From Catenulispora pinisilvae (GTDB lineage Bacteria; Actinomycetota; Actinomycetes; Streptomycetales; Catenulisporaceae), in assembly GCF_015356865.1 (NCBI RefSeq), contig NZ_JAAFZA010000003.1:1-64000 (forward strand): 64,000 nucleotides of DNA. Direction: 5' to 3'. The notes under the pieces were generated by a model. That model searched no databases and was not told where the DNA came from. It saw only the letters and a list, made by a program, of their open reading frames with translations. How positions within the stretch are numbered: the stretch's first letter is position 1; every line of letters begins with the position of its first letter. The translations under genes and the position numbers were made by a program. Positions 43,022 to 52,211 of this stretch are shown here, in pieces.

Positions 43022-44040
43022 TGGTCCAGGCACAGGGCGCTGCCGCCGCCGCTAACGCCAACGCCACCGCAACCGCCGTGGCCGTGGTCGGCGAGGCGCT
43101 GATCGACCTCATCCCGGTCGGGGGATCGGGTGGGCGCACCGATGTTCAAGATCTGTACCAAGGAGTGCCGGGAGGCTCGCCGGCGAACGTCGCGGTGGGT
43201 TTGGCGCGCCTGGGCGTGCCGACGCGGATGGCGGCGCGAGTCTCCGGCGACCCGCCGGGGCGGATCACGCGCCGCCGGCTCGCCGATGCCGGAGTCGATC
43301 TGCGCGGGGTCGTCGCGGCGGCCGAGGCGTCGTCGGTGGCGCTGGTCTCGCACGGCGACGCAGGCCCGCACTACGATCTGCGGCTCCACGGCACCGCCGA
43401 CTGGCAGTGGACCGAGGCGGAGTTGCAGCGGCTCGACCCGGGTTCGCTCGCGGCTTTGCACGTCGGGTCGCTCGCCGCGGTCCTGCCGCCCGGTGCGCAC
43501 GAGATCGCGGCGCTGGTCCGGCGGGTCCGCCGGACCGCGACGATCACCTACGACCCGAACGTGCGTCCGGAACACATGACCGCGGTGCCCGACGCGCGCG
43601 GCCGGATCAGTGCCCTGATGGGGCTGGCCGACGTGGTCAAACTCAGCGATGCCGATCTCGCGTGGCTGGCCCCGGGCACCGGCCCGGTCGCCTTCGCGCG
43701 ACACCAGGTCTCGGCCGGGGCGGCGATCTGCGTCGTGACGTTGGGCGCGGCCGGAGCTGTGGCGGCGTGTGCGGCCGGAGCGATCGAGGTCCCGGCCGTT
43801 CCGGTCGAGGTGGTCGACACCGTCGGCGCCGGCGACGCCTATATGAGTGCCCTGCTGGCCGGTCTGCACGACCATCGCCTGCTCGGCGCCGCAGCCCGCG
43901 CCGACTTGCGCACCCTCGCGCCCGACACCCTCGCGACCGTCCTCGCCGACGCCGCCCTCGCCGCAGCCGTCACCTGCGGCCGCCGCGGTTCCGACCCTCC
44001 CACGCGAGCCGAACTCACCGCTCCAGCAGCAGTCCGCTGA
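43021..44040 (+). CDS. PfkB-family sugar kinase, probable fructokinase
   Basis: A 339-aa ribokinase-fold enzyme that phosphorylates an imported sugar. GEALIDLIPV and GVPGGSPANVAVGLARLG form the substrate side. VVDTVGAGDAYMSALLAGL holds the anion hole and catalytic Asp of the GAGD motif. The ATG overlaps the stop of the ATPase gene (TGATG), so import and phosphorylation are coupled. Placement in a fructan operon makes fructose the most likely substrate; other PfkB kinases share these motifs. Confidence 0.88.
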   Translation: MVQAQGAAAAANANATATAVAVVGEALIDLIPVGGSGGRTDVQDLYQGVPGGSPANVAVGLARLGVPTRMAARVSGDPPGRITRRRLADAGVDLRGVVAAAEASSVALVSHGDAGPHYDLRLHGTADWQWTEAELQRLDPGSLAALHVGSLAAVLPPGAHEIAALVRRVRRTATITYDPNVRPEHMTAVPDARGRISALMGLADVVKLSDADLAWLAPGTGPVAFARHQVSAGAAICVVTLGAAGAVAACAAGAIEVPAVPVEVVDTVGAGDAYMSALLAGLHDHRLLGAAARADLRTLAPDTLATVLADAALAAAVTCGRRGSDPPTRAELTAPAAVR

Positions 44041-44071
44041 TACGCAAGCAGATACGCAAGGGGGTACCACC

Positions 44072-46618
44072 ATGTCCAGACACCGGTTCAAAGCTCTGTG
44101 GGCCGGCGTGGCCTTGTTCGCCGCGGCTTCCGTCGTAGGCCCGCCGGCCTCAGCCGGCACCGTCTATCACGAGTCCTACCGTCCCCAGTTCCACTTCTCG
44201 CCACAGCAGAACTGGATGAACGATCCCAATGGCCTGATCTACTACAAGGGCCAGTACAACCTGTTCTTCCAGTACAACCCGAGCGGCGACACCTGGGGCA
44301 ACATGTCGTGGGGCCACGCCGTGAGTACCGACCTCGTGCACTGGAAGCAGCTGCCCATCGCCATCCCGCAGGACGCGAACGAGATGGTCTTCTCCGGCAG
44401 CGTGGTGTTCGACCGCACCGACTCCTCGGGCCTGGGTACCGCCGCGAACCCGCCGCTGGTCGCGATCTACACCAGCGCGTACAAGACCGGCGGCAAGCAG
44501 GCGCAGTCGCTGGCGTACAGCCTGGACGGCGGCACGACCTGGACCAAGTACAGCGGCAACCCGGTCCTGGACATCGGGTCGCAGAACTTCCGCGACCCGA
44601 AGGTGTTCTGGTATCAGCCCACGCACTCCTGGCTGATGACGGTCGCCCTCTCCGACCAGCACAAGGTGTCCTTCTACAGCTCCAAGGACCTGAAGTCCTG
44701 GACCCACCTGTCCGACTTCGGCCCGGCCGGGGCGGTCGGCGGCGCGTGGGAGTGCCCGGACCTGTTCCCGCTGCCGGTCGACGGTGATCCGGCGCGCACC
44801 GAGTGGGTCCTGGTCGTCGGCACCAATCCCGGCGCGATCGCCGGGGGTTCCGGGGTGCAGTACTTCGTCGGCGCCTTCAACGGCACCACCTTCAGCAGCG
44901 ACGACCCGCCCTACACCCCGCCGTCCGGCGACACCCTGCAAGACTTCGACTCCTCGGCCGGCTACGGCTCGTGGACCGCGACCGGCACGGCGTTCGGCAC
45001 CGGTCCCGCAGCCGGCACGCTCCCGGGCCAACAGCAGGTCACCGGCTTCACCCCGCCTGGCCTGGCCAACTCCTTCAACGGCGGCGACGCCTCGACCGGG
45101 GAACTGAGCTCCCCGGCCTTCACCGTCACCAAGCCCTATCTCAACTTCCTGATCGGCGGCGGCGACCATCCCTACGTCCCGGGTGCCGGCGACGGCTCGC
45201 CACCGCCCGGAACCCTGTTCCAGGACTGGTCCGCCGGCACGACCTACGCCGACGAAGGCTGGAGCGCCACCGGCTCGTTCGCGGGCTCGGGGCCGTCGAC
45301 CGAACAGCTGCCCAATCAGCTGACGCCGCGGGTCCTGGACACCTTCTCGCCGTCCGGGGACGGCGGCACCGGGACGGTCACGTCCCCGGCGTTCACGGTC
45401 TCCTCGCACTACATCGCGCTCCAGGTCGGCGGCGGCGACCACCCCTGGGGTTCGGCAGGTTCGGCGGGTGCCGCGGGTTCGGCGGGTGCCGCAGCGCCGA
45501 CGGCTGTCAACCTACTGATCGGCGGCAAAGTCGTCGCGACCGCCACCGGGACGAACAGCGGCGAGCTCGACTGGACCAACTGGGACGTCAGTGCGTACGC
45601 CGGTCAGCAGGCGCAGATCCAGGTCGTGGACTCCGCGACCGGCGGCTGGGGGCACCTGATGGTCGGCGACATCGTGTTCTCCGATACCAAGGCCGCGCCC
45701 AAGGACGACCAGACCTCGGTGAATCTCGTCGTCAACGGCTCCGTGGTCCGCTCGGCCACCGGCTCCGACAGCGAGAACCTCGACTGGGCCTCCTGGGACC
45801 TGCACGACCTGATCGGCGAGCAGGCGCGGATCCAGATCGTCGACCACGACACCGGCGGCTGGGGCCACATCCTCGCCGACGACTTCACGGCCGCCGATGC
45901 CCCGGCGGCATCCACGATCCAGCGCGCGCACTGGATCGACTACGGACCCGACTTCTACGCCAGCGCCACCTTCAACGACACCCCCGACGGCAGCCGCGTC
46001 ATGGTGGGCTGGATGAACAACTGGCAGTACGGCCAGAACATCCCGACCTCGCCGTGGCGCAGCGCCGACAGCTTCCCGCGCCGGCTCAGCCTGGCGACCG
46101 TGGACGGCCAGGTCCAGCTCACCCAGCAGCCGATATCGCTGGCCTCGTTGCGGCAGTCGGGGTATTCGGCCCCCGCGCTCCAGCTCGATTCCGCGACCGT
46201 CCCGATCCCGGCCGACGCCGGCCAGGAGTACGAGGCGCAAGTCAGCCTCACCCCGCACGGCGCGCGCCAGGTCGGCCTGGACGTGCGTACCGGGCCCGGC
46301 GGGCAGCGCACGCGCATCGGCTACGACGCCACGACCGGCCGCCTGTTCGTGGACCGCACCGCCTCCGGCGACGTCGGCTTCGACCCCACGTTCCCGTCGG
46401 TCGAGTCGGCCCCGGTGTCGCTGACCAACGGCGCGCTGGCCCTGCACATCCTCGTCGACGCCTCCTCGGTCGAGGTCTACACCGCCGACGGCACCCGCGT
46501 GCTGACCACACAGATCTTCCCGGATCCGTCGAGCACCGGCCTGGACGCCTTCGCCGACGGCGGCCGGGCGACCGTCGCGGGGCTGCGTGTGTGGAAGCTG
46601 GCTTCGATCTGGCCCTAA
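44072..46618 (+). CDS. Secreted GH32 fructan hydrolase (levanase/inulinase-like) with large insertion
   Basis: An 848-aa exported glycoside hydrolase. The signal peptide ends near GPPASAG. The GH32 catalytic triad is present: nucleophile Asp51 in WMNDPNG, Asp175 in FRDPKVF and acid/base Glu227 in WECPDL. The propeller is then broken by about 330 extra residues (roughly 283-615) with repeated blocks: DFDSSAGYGSW and LFQDWSAGTTYADEGWSATG type starts, NLLIGGKVV/NLVVNGSVV strands and ATGTNSGELDW/ATGSDSENLDW. It resumes at WIDYGPDFYASATF, and the C-terminal sandwich follows. The insert may bind carbohydrate. It should release fructose from levan, inulin or sucrose for the linked importer. Confidence 0.88.
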   Translation: MSRHRFKALWAGVALFAAASVVGPPASAGTVYHESYRPQFHFSPQQNWMNDPNGLIYYKGQYNLFFQYNPSGDTWGNMSWGHAVSTDLVHWKQLPIAIPQDANEMVFSGSVVFDRTDSSGLGTAANPPLVAIYTSAYKTGGKQAQSLAYSLDGGTTWTKYSGNPVLDIGSQNFRDPKVFWYQPTHSWLMTVALSDQHKVSFYSSKDLKSWTHLSDFGPAGAVGGAWECPDLFPLPVDGDPARTEWVLVVGTNPGAIAGGSGVQYFVGAFNGTTFSSDDPPYTPPSGDTLQDFDSSAGYGSWTATGTAFGTGPAAGTLPGQQQVTGFTPPGLANSFNGGDASTGELSSPAFTVTKPYLNFLIGGGDHPYVPGAGDGSPPPGTLFQDWSAGTTYADEGWSATGSFAGSGPSTEQLPNQLTPRVLDTFSPSGDGGTGTVTSPAFTVSSHYIALQVGGGDHPWGSAGSAGAAGSAGAAAPTAVNLLIGGKVVATATGTNSGELDWTNWDVSAYAGQQAQIQVVDSATGGWGHLMVGDIVFSDTKAAPKDDQTSVNLVVNGSVVRSATGSDSENLDWASWDLHDLIGEQARIQIVDHDTGGWGHILADDFTAADAPAASTIQRAHWIDYGPDFYASATFNDTPDGSRVMVGWMNNWQYGQNIPTSPWRSADSFPRRLSLATVDGQVQLTQQPISLASLRQSGYSAPALQLDSATVPIPADAGQEYEAQVSLTPHGARQVGLDVRTGPGGQRTRIGYDATTGRLFVDRTASGDVGFDPTFPSVESAPVSLTNGALALHILVDASSVEVYTADGTRVLTTQIFPDPSSTGLDAFADGGRATVAGLRVWKLASIWP

Positions 46619-47129
46619 GTCTCCTCCGGTCCAGGCCGGGAGAAACCGTGAGTCAGCCACGGATTCTCGGGGGATTCTCGGGGCATTCTCGGGGGAGTGC
46701 CAACGCCGGCGTCGCGACTCATGCCATTGACCCTCCGAGTCTGCACTGCTACGTTCCGCTGTAAATACGAACCCTGTGACGCTCGCCGGCTGGGCGCCGG
46801 CTCCGGTGACGACCGGAGCGGGCCCGGCCGTTCCCCGTCGGGGTGGCGTATCCCCACATCACCGTCGGTCCGCTGACGGTTCCCTCCGGTTCGCCCGGAA
46901 AGCATCGCGAGTCCGCCGGCCCACCGGCGTGCCGGAAAACGGCGAGCGATGCCGAAGGTGCGGCCCCCGACCTCGCCGCCGGACAGCCGACACCGGTGTC
47001 GGACTCCCCGCCGGAGCGCTCCGGCGGCTCCGCGGTCCGTCCACGGCTCGCTTCGAACTCGTCACACTGCACCGCGGCCCGGCCACCAGCCCGGTCTCTC
47101 CCCACAGGTCCGCCTCTCGGAGGATTTCA
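46619..47129. other. 511-bp gap: tandem repeats and structured leader of the S53 protease
   Basis: No convincing gene. It holds three copies of ATTCTCGGGG with an 11-bp period at 46663-46695. It also holds a dense set of inverted repeats: CTCCGGT-gacg-ACCGGAG at 46801-46818, the 16-bp palindrome CCGACACCGGTGTCGG at 46987-47002 and a 20-bp perfect palindrome at 47008-47027. The last three lie in what is probably the protease leader. I could not match it to a riboswitch class. Confidence 0.5.
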
Positions 47130-48272
47130 GTGACAGCTCGTATCAGGCTCCTGCTCTCCATGCTCGCCGCGCTTCTCCTGGCCATGGCCGTGCCGACGTT
47201 CGCCGCCGCGAACGCTTCACTGGCGGCCACCACCTACGCGCACCCGATGTTCGTGGTCGGGCACGCCGCGCCAGGTGTGCACCCGAACGTGCCGTCCGGC
47301 TACGGACCGTCCGATCTACAGTCCGCGTACAAGCTGCCCTCCAGCACCAAGGGCGCGGGCCAGACCGTGGCGATCGTCGACTCCAACAACGACCCGACGG
47401 CCGAGGCCGACCTCGGGGTGTACCGGGCGCAGTACGGCCTGGCGGCGTGCACCACGGCCAACGGCTGCTTCAAGAAGGTGAACCAGACCGGAGGCACGAG
47501 CTACCCGCCGACCGACGCCGGCTGGGCCACGGAGATCTCGCTGGACCTGGACATGGTCTCGGCGACCTGTCCCAAGTGCCACATCCTGCTGGTCGAGGCC
47601 ACCTCGGCCTCGTACGCCAACCTGGGCGCGGCAGTGAACGAGGCCGCGGCGCTGCACGCCACCACGATCTCCAACAGCTACGGCGGCGGCGACATGTCCG
47701 ACAGCTCGGCCCCGTACTACAACCACCCCGGCATCATGATCACGGCCAGCTCCGGTGACGGCGGCTACGGCGTGGAGTTCCCGGCGTCCTCGCGCTACGT
47801 CACCGCGGTCGGCGGCACCTCGCTGACCCACGCCTCGAACGCGCGTGGCTGGAGCGAGACCGCTTGGTCCGGTGCCGGCTCCGGCTGCTCGGCCTACAAC
47901 CCGGCGCTGAGCGGCCAGGCCAGCTACAGCACCGGCTGCGCCCGGCGCGCCGTGGCCGACGTCTCGGCCGTGGCCGACCCGTCGACCGGCGTCGCGGTCT
48001 ACGACACCACCCCGTACAACGGCAGCAGCGGCTGGCAGGTCTACGGCGGCACCTCGGTGGCCTCGCCGATCATCGCCTCCGTGTACGCGCTGGCCGGTAA
48101 CGCCGCCGGCATCAACAACAACTACCCCTACACCCACCACTCCGCGAGCACCTTCTTCGACGTCACGACCGGCTCCAACGGCTCGTGCTCGCCGACCCAG
48201 CTGTGCCACGCGCGCGTGGGCTGGGACGGCCCGACCGGCCTGGGCACGCCGAACGGTGTCGGCGGGTTCTGA
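47130..48272 (+). CDS. Secreted S53-family (sedolisin-like) serine-carboxyl peptidase
   Basis: A 380-aa exported protease. The signal peptide (LSMLAALLLAMAVPTFAAA) is followed directly by the mature start, with a very short or absent pro-region. S53 members normally have a pro-domain of about 150-200 residues, so the lack is notable. Catalytic residues: Glu135 and Asp139 in TEISLDLDM, the oxyanion Asp in SSGDGGYG and Ser309 in GGTSVASPI. CxxC pairs (TCPKCH) may form disulfides. The GTG start has CGGAGG upstream. A hairpin terminator follows. A long structured leader precedes it. It is not visibly linked to its neighbours. Confidence 0.86.
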   Translation: MTARIRLLLSMLAALLLAMAVPTFAAANASLAATTYAHPMFVVGHAAPGVHPNVPSGYGPSDLQSAYKLPSSTKGAGQTVAIVDSNNDPTAEADLGVYRAQYGLAACTTANGCFKKVNQTGGTSYPPTDAGWATEISLDLDMVSATCPKCHILLVEATSASYANLGAAVNEAAALHATTISNSYGGGDMSDSSAPYYNHPGIMITASSGDGGYGVEFPASSRYVTAVGGTSLTHASNARGWSETAWSGAGSGCSAYNPALSGQASYSTGCARRAVADVSAVADPSTGVAVYDTTPYNGSSGWQVYGGTSVASPIIASVYALAGNAAGINNNYPYTHHSASTFFDVTTGSNGSCSPTQLCHARVGWDGPTGLGTPNGVGGF

Positions 48273-48303
48273 TCCGCACGGTAGCCGTTGACGAACGGTG
48301 ACC

Positions 48304-48337
48304 GGCGTGGTGGCGGCATCTCTGTCGCCACCACGCC
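48304..48337 (+). terminator. Hairpin terminator after the S53 protease
   Basis: GGCGTGGTGGCG pairs with CGCCACCACGCC (12 bp, 10-nt loop), 32 nt after the stop. The rest of the 315-bp gap to 48587 shows no gene and no other structure I would defend; the next gene converges on it. Confidence 0.75.
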
Positions 48338-48587
48338 GCTTGGCTTCTCCGCGCGGGGTTCACCGATCATGACGTGCGGGTCGGTGTGCGTGAACTCGGT
48401 GGGGGAGCCCAGTTGCCTCGCGGTCGGGTTGCCGCTGCGCGAGATCATCAAAGGTCACACCCGGACCCGCCGACACCAAGTGCGACGCACACCGCGTGGT
48501 ATTCGTCACCTGGAGCAGGTTGGCGCTGGTCGGTTCGTGGTTTACGTGCTGTTGAGCACCCGGATGTCTAGTTATCCGCGCCGGCGG

Positions 48588-49043
48588 TCAGGGCTTGGTG
48601 ACCGTTTCGGCATGGCTCGCGAGGCCGTCAGCCATCTTCTGCATGTACCGCTGAAGGTAGGGCCGCATGTGCCAGCCCAGCCCCCAGCGGGTCGAGTAGG
48701 CGCCGTACCAATGGATGGACGTGCCTTCCCCCGGGGCCGGTTCGATCTCGATCGCGGCCTGGTAGTCGCGCATCATCGGGTTGAAGGCGTCTTCGTACGC
48801 CAGCCGCTTCTCGGGTTCCACCATCGTCAGGCGCTCCCCGGTGACCATCCGCCCAGTGCGGAACGCGCGAACCGCGCCCACGCCGTCCCGGCCCTCGGGG
48901 TCGAGCCCGACGGACCGCTCGCGCTCCAAGCTGTCGACGCACGACCAGACCGGCCAGCTCGCCGCGTCCAGCAGCAAGGCCCAGATGACGGACGCGGGGG
49001 CCTTCGACCTGGCCGTCACGTCATAACGCTGTCGGTTGTTCAT
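48588..49043 (-). CDS. SRPBCC-family (polyketide cyclase-like) small-molecule-binding protein
   Basis: A 151-aa START/Bet v 1-fold protein. It opens YDVTARSKAPASVIWALLLD, the usual first strand and helix of the family. It ends with a long C-terminal helix (YMQKMADGLASHAETV) that closes a ligand pocket. Members bind lipids or aromatic compounds or act as cyclases; no catalytic residue can be assigned. It is the last gene of a three-gene operon with 4-nt overlaps. Confidence 0.85.
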   Translation of the reverse strand: MNNRQRYDVTARSKAPASVIWALLLDAASWPVWSCVDSLERERSVGLDPEGRDGVGAVRAFRTGRMVTGERLTMVEPEKRLAYEDAFNPMMRDYQAAIEIEPAPGEGTSIHWYGAYSTRWGLGWHMRPYLQRYMQKMADGLASHAETVTKP

Positions 49044-49834
49044 GATCCGTCCAGGGACGAGATGAGGAGCGAGGCGACCTGGCTGCTTGCTTCGAGCGGA
49101 ATCCAGTGGCCGATGCCGGGTATGACGACCACTTGCCTGCCCTCATGCCCGGCGGCGATGCGAACAGACAGCTCCGGCGGGCTCAATCTGTCTTGCTCGC
49201 CGGCGACCAACGTCATCGGCAAGCCCGCGGGGATCTCTCCCGGCTCGGTCGCTTCGGCGAGGGCTTCGTTGTTGGCCGCGTAGCCCGCGGCGTCCTGGCC
49301 GCAGATGAGGTGGCGGATGAACGCCGTGACTTCTGGGCGGAGCCGACGGGTCTCAGCGCTCACGGAGGCCTCGAGTATCTCGTCTGCGACGACGGCACTG
49401 CCCAGCTCCCGGATCCGGCCGGCACGGTTCCGAATCGACTGTGCGGCCGCGGGCGTCGGAGGCGAGACCGCCCCGAGCAGAACCAGCCTGGATACGAGGT
49501 CCGGGCGTGTCGCCGCGATGGTGCGGGCCACGAGCCCGCCCATCGAGTGGCCGACCATCAGCACCTGGTCGATGTTCAGTCCGGCCAGGATCTCGATGGC
49601 GTCGGCGGCGTGCGAGTCAACGGTGATCCGGCTCCGTCCCAGCGGGGACCGGCCGGCGCCGGCGAAGTCAGGGCGTATGACGCGAGCCCTGGCCGCGGCC
49701 AGGGCAGCGGCCTGCCCCTGGTAGACGGCGGACGTGCCGCCGATGCCGTGCAGGAGCATCACCGCGGGGCCGGTCCCGTCCAGGGCGACGGAAAGTTCAT
49801 GGTCGCCTGCGGCCATCATGGCGATCTCGGTCAT
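49040..49834 (-). CDS. Alpha/beta-fold hydrolase
   Basis: A 264-aa cytoplasmic alpha/beta hydrolase. MLLHGIGG forms the oxyanion loop, the nucleophile is Ser in GHSMGG near residue 94, the acid is probably Asp in VAGEQDRLSPPE, and the general base is His in IGHWIPLE. The substrate is unknown; esters, lactones and enol-lactones are all possible. It overlaps the XRE regulator gene upstream and the SRPBCC gene downstream, so all three are made together. Confidence 0.88.
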   Translation of the reverse strand: MTEIAMMAAGDHELSVALDGTGPAVMLLHGIGGTSAVYQGQAAALAAARARVIRPDFAGAGRSPLGRSRITVDSHAADAIEILAGLNIDQVLMVGHSMGGLVARTIAATRPDLVSRLVLLGAVSPPTPAAAQSIRNRAGRIRELGSAVVADEILEASVSAETRRLRPEVTAFIRHLICGQDAAGYAANNEALAEATEPGEIPAGLPMTLVAGEQDRLSPPELSVRIAAGHEGRQVVVIPGIGHWIPLEASSQVASLLISSLDGS

Positions 49835-50724
49835 CGCCGGGTTTCCTTTGCCTCAGCAGTTTTGAGCGGTTCATCGGGGTCTGCCGGCGCACCGGATTTC
49901 GTCACACCGGACAGCGAGCGCAGGGCGCTCAGCCCGGCGGCCGCCGCGCTGTCCGGCGCCGCGGAGTAGACGAACAACCGCTGCCCGGGTGCGCCGACCA
50001 CAGTGAAGGCCTGGTAGTGCAGGTCGAGACGTCCGATGCGGGGATGGCAGATGCGTTTCACCTCGGCCCCGCGAGGCCGCACCTCTTGACGCGCCCAGAT
50101 CTGGGCGAACAACGCGCTGCGAACGCTGAGTTCGCCGATGATCTCCTCGATTCCGGGGTCGTCCGGAAACTGCCCGGTCTGGGCCCGCAGGTTGGCCACG
50201 GCGTTCGCGGCCACCTCGTCCCAGTCGACGTAGAACCCGTGGGCGAACGGATCGAGGAAGATCATGTGCAGCAGGTTCCCGAACCGGGTGAACCCGCTGT
50301 ACAGGGCCTTGGCCAAGCTGTTCGCCGCCAGGATGTCGCTCGCCGGTCCGACCACACACGCGGGCATGTCCAGGAAGTGCTCCATCAGCTGCCGCAGCCG
50401 CTCGTCCACCTCGGGCCGCGCGACGCTCCGCGCCCTCCGCGCCGCCGGCGTCGCCACTCGGAACAGATACGCGGTGGTGGGCTCGTCCAGGAGCAGGGCG
50501 CGCGCGATCGCGTTGAGGACCTGCTCGGAAGGCCTTCGCTCGCGTCCCTGCTCCAGCCGCACGTAGTAGTCCGTGCTCACTTCGGCAAGCAGCGCGACCT
50601 CCTCACGGCGCAGCCCGCTGACCCGACGAGAGGCATCGTCCTGAAGTCCGACTCGGCTCGGGCTGACCAAGCCGCGACGCGCCCGCAGGAAGGCGCCGAG
50701 TTCGTTGCCCACATCCACGGCCAC
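49831..50724 (-). CDS. XRE/MmyB-like helix-turn-helix regulator with ligand-sensing domain
   Basis: A 297-aa regulator. The N-terminal helix-turn-helix (GLRREEVALLAEVSTDYYVRLEQGRER) is the classic actinomycete XRE type. The C-terminal two thirds match the MmyB-like ligand domain (MPACVVGPASDILAANSLAKAL; FVDWDEVAANAVANLRAQTG-like region; CHPRIGRLDLHYQAFTV). That domain is PAS-like and binds fatty acids or related ligands in characterised members. It heads the operon with the hydrolase and SRPBCC genes, so it probably controls them in response to a lipid-like compound. Confidence 0.9.
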   Translation of the reverse strand: MAVDVGNELGAFLRARRGLVSPSRVGLQDDASRRVSGLRREEVALLAEVSTDYYVRLEQGRERRPSEQVLNAIARALLLDEPTTAYLFRVATPAARRARSVARPEVDERLRQLMEHFLDMPACVVGPASDILAANSLAKALYSGFTRFGNLLHMIFLDPFAHGFYVDWDEVAANAVANLRAQTGQFPDDPGIEEIIGELSVRSALFAQIWARQEVRPRGAEVKRICHPRIGRLDLHYQAFTVVGAPGQRLFVYSAAPDSAAAAGLSALRSLSGVTKSGAPADPDEPLKTAEAKETRR

Positions 50725-50847
50725 AACGCTAGGCCGAAACCGGCTCGGCTGGCAGGGCGTGGTACACCCACCCGCCGGCGGTGGTGCGCTTCCGATCAGC
50801 CGGGATGTGCCAGCCGCAATGCGGCCGCGGCCTGGTCGACCAAGCCT

Positions 50848-51528
50848 TCAGTCCTGCAAACGCATGCCGTCCAGCCCGCTCGGGCGGGTCATCGGCCGCG
50901 AGCGCCAGGCCCAGCGCAGCAGGATCAGGCTCGCCACCGCCGCGAGCGCGCACCAGGTCGAGGCGAAGGCCAGGCGCCAGATCAGGAAGCAGGCGACGCT
51001 GCCGATCGTGCAGACGACGCCGAGCGTCCGGATGGTGCGGTCCTCCGCCACGAGCAGGGCGCCGAGGGTTGCGACCAGGTATCCCGCGACGACCAGAGGC
51101 GCGGCCGGTATTCCGACGGTGTAGGCGAGGGTGTGACCGTGGACGTGCGCCTTCACCGGTCCGCGGGCCAGGGCGAAGGCCAGGGTGATGGAGGTGGCCG
51201 TGCCGAGGCCGGTCAGGAAGACGAGCTGTCGCCGGACCGTGGCGGCCGCGGACGACGAGGCCAGCAGGACCGCGACTGGAACCAGCAGGGGGAGTAGGGG
51301 CAGCGCGATGACGGCCCAGACGACCCGGGCCGACGAGGCCACCGAGGGCGACACGGTGCCCTCCTGCCCCCGCCACACCACCGACTCGACCATTTGGTGG
51401 GTCCCGAGCAGCAACGGGAGCGCGGCCAGGGGGAGGTCGGTCCGGCGGCGGACCCCGGCCAGAGCGCCGACGCCGAGGGCGGCGATCACACCCCCGGCGA
51501 TGAGGTCGGCGTCCGGACTCCAGCACAT
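50848..51528 (-). CDS. DUF6629-type integral membrane protein
   Basis: A 226-aa protein with about seven membrane helices. It begins MCWSPDADLIAGGVIAALGV and continues LPLAALPLLLGTHQMVESVV, a pattern I associate with DUF6629 proteins. His and Glu in the THQMVE segment lie in a helix and might bind a metal or heme, which is speculative. Function unknown. A 14-bp iteron array lies 130-170 bp upstream. Confidence 0.75.
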   Translation of the reverse strand: MCWSPDADLIAGGVIAALGVGALAGVRRRTDLPLAALPLLLGTHQMVESVVWRGQEGTVSPSVASSARVVWAVIALPLLPLLVPVAVLLASSSAAATVRRQLVFLTGLGTATSITLAFALARGPVKAHVHGHTLAYTVGIPAAPLVVAGYLVATLGALLVAEDRTIRTLGVVCTIGSVACFLIWRLAFASTWCALAAVASLILLRWAWRSRPMTRPSGLDGMRLQD

Positions 51529-51655
51529 GGCTCCACCTCGGATCCGGTGAGGCGTTGTATCTCCTCCAGTAGAACGGCAGAAGCTCCGGAGCGATAGCCA
51601 AAGCCCTGGGCGATAGCCCGGCCGGGATCACCGGTGCGGCTGCGGCAGCGAACCG

Positions 51656-51696
51656 CATAGGCACGGTCACATAGGTACGGTCACATAGGTACGTCA
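51656..51696. repeat. Three 14-bp iterons (CATAGGTACGGTCA)
   Basis: Units CATAGGCACGGTCA, CATAGGTACGGTCA and CATAGGTACGTCA lie end to end, the last one base short. They sit upstream of the DUF6629 gene on its promoter side. Possible binding array for a regulator. Confidence 0.7.
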
Positions 51697-52211
51697 CCCA
51701 GGCGCCGCCGCATAAGCGCGACTAACTAAGCATGACCAGTACACGCAGCCCGTATTCGACATCGGGTCTTGCAGAACGCTGTCCATCGGTGCAGACTGGG
51801 GTGCGCAACGCAGGGTACGTATACGGTCTCGAACTGTGATCGTGCGTACTGGGCGCTGTCCGGGCCTGGCCCCCGCCCGACGGTGAACACCCTCCCCAGG
51901 ACTGGTCCGCCCGAAGTGCTGATCGCCGCGGTGATCCGTCTTCCCGCAGTCTGCGATCCCCTGCGCCCCGCGCTCCATCACGTGCCGAGATGTGCGCCGC
52001 CGACGGTGCCCACGCCACCAAGGAGAAGAAGAAGGTCCTGGAGGCAGCCAAGGCCTTCGGGCATCCGGCGACACCATCTTGACCATCCATGCCCTGGCGG
52101 ACATGGAGATGACCACTGCCAAGTTGCGCAGGGCTCTGTTTCAGGTCGACACCCTGTAACACCCCTGGGCTGAGCAAGCTGGGTGCCGGGGGGCCTCTGG
52201 CGGCTCAGTGC

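Noticed and set aside
46776-47129. In-frame upstream extension of the S53 protease to 498 aa
   Set aside because: The extra residues are Arg/Pro-rich, lack a signal peptide and cover the palindrome-rich leader. GTG 47130 has a good ribosome binding site and is followed by a clear signal sequence.
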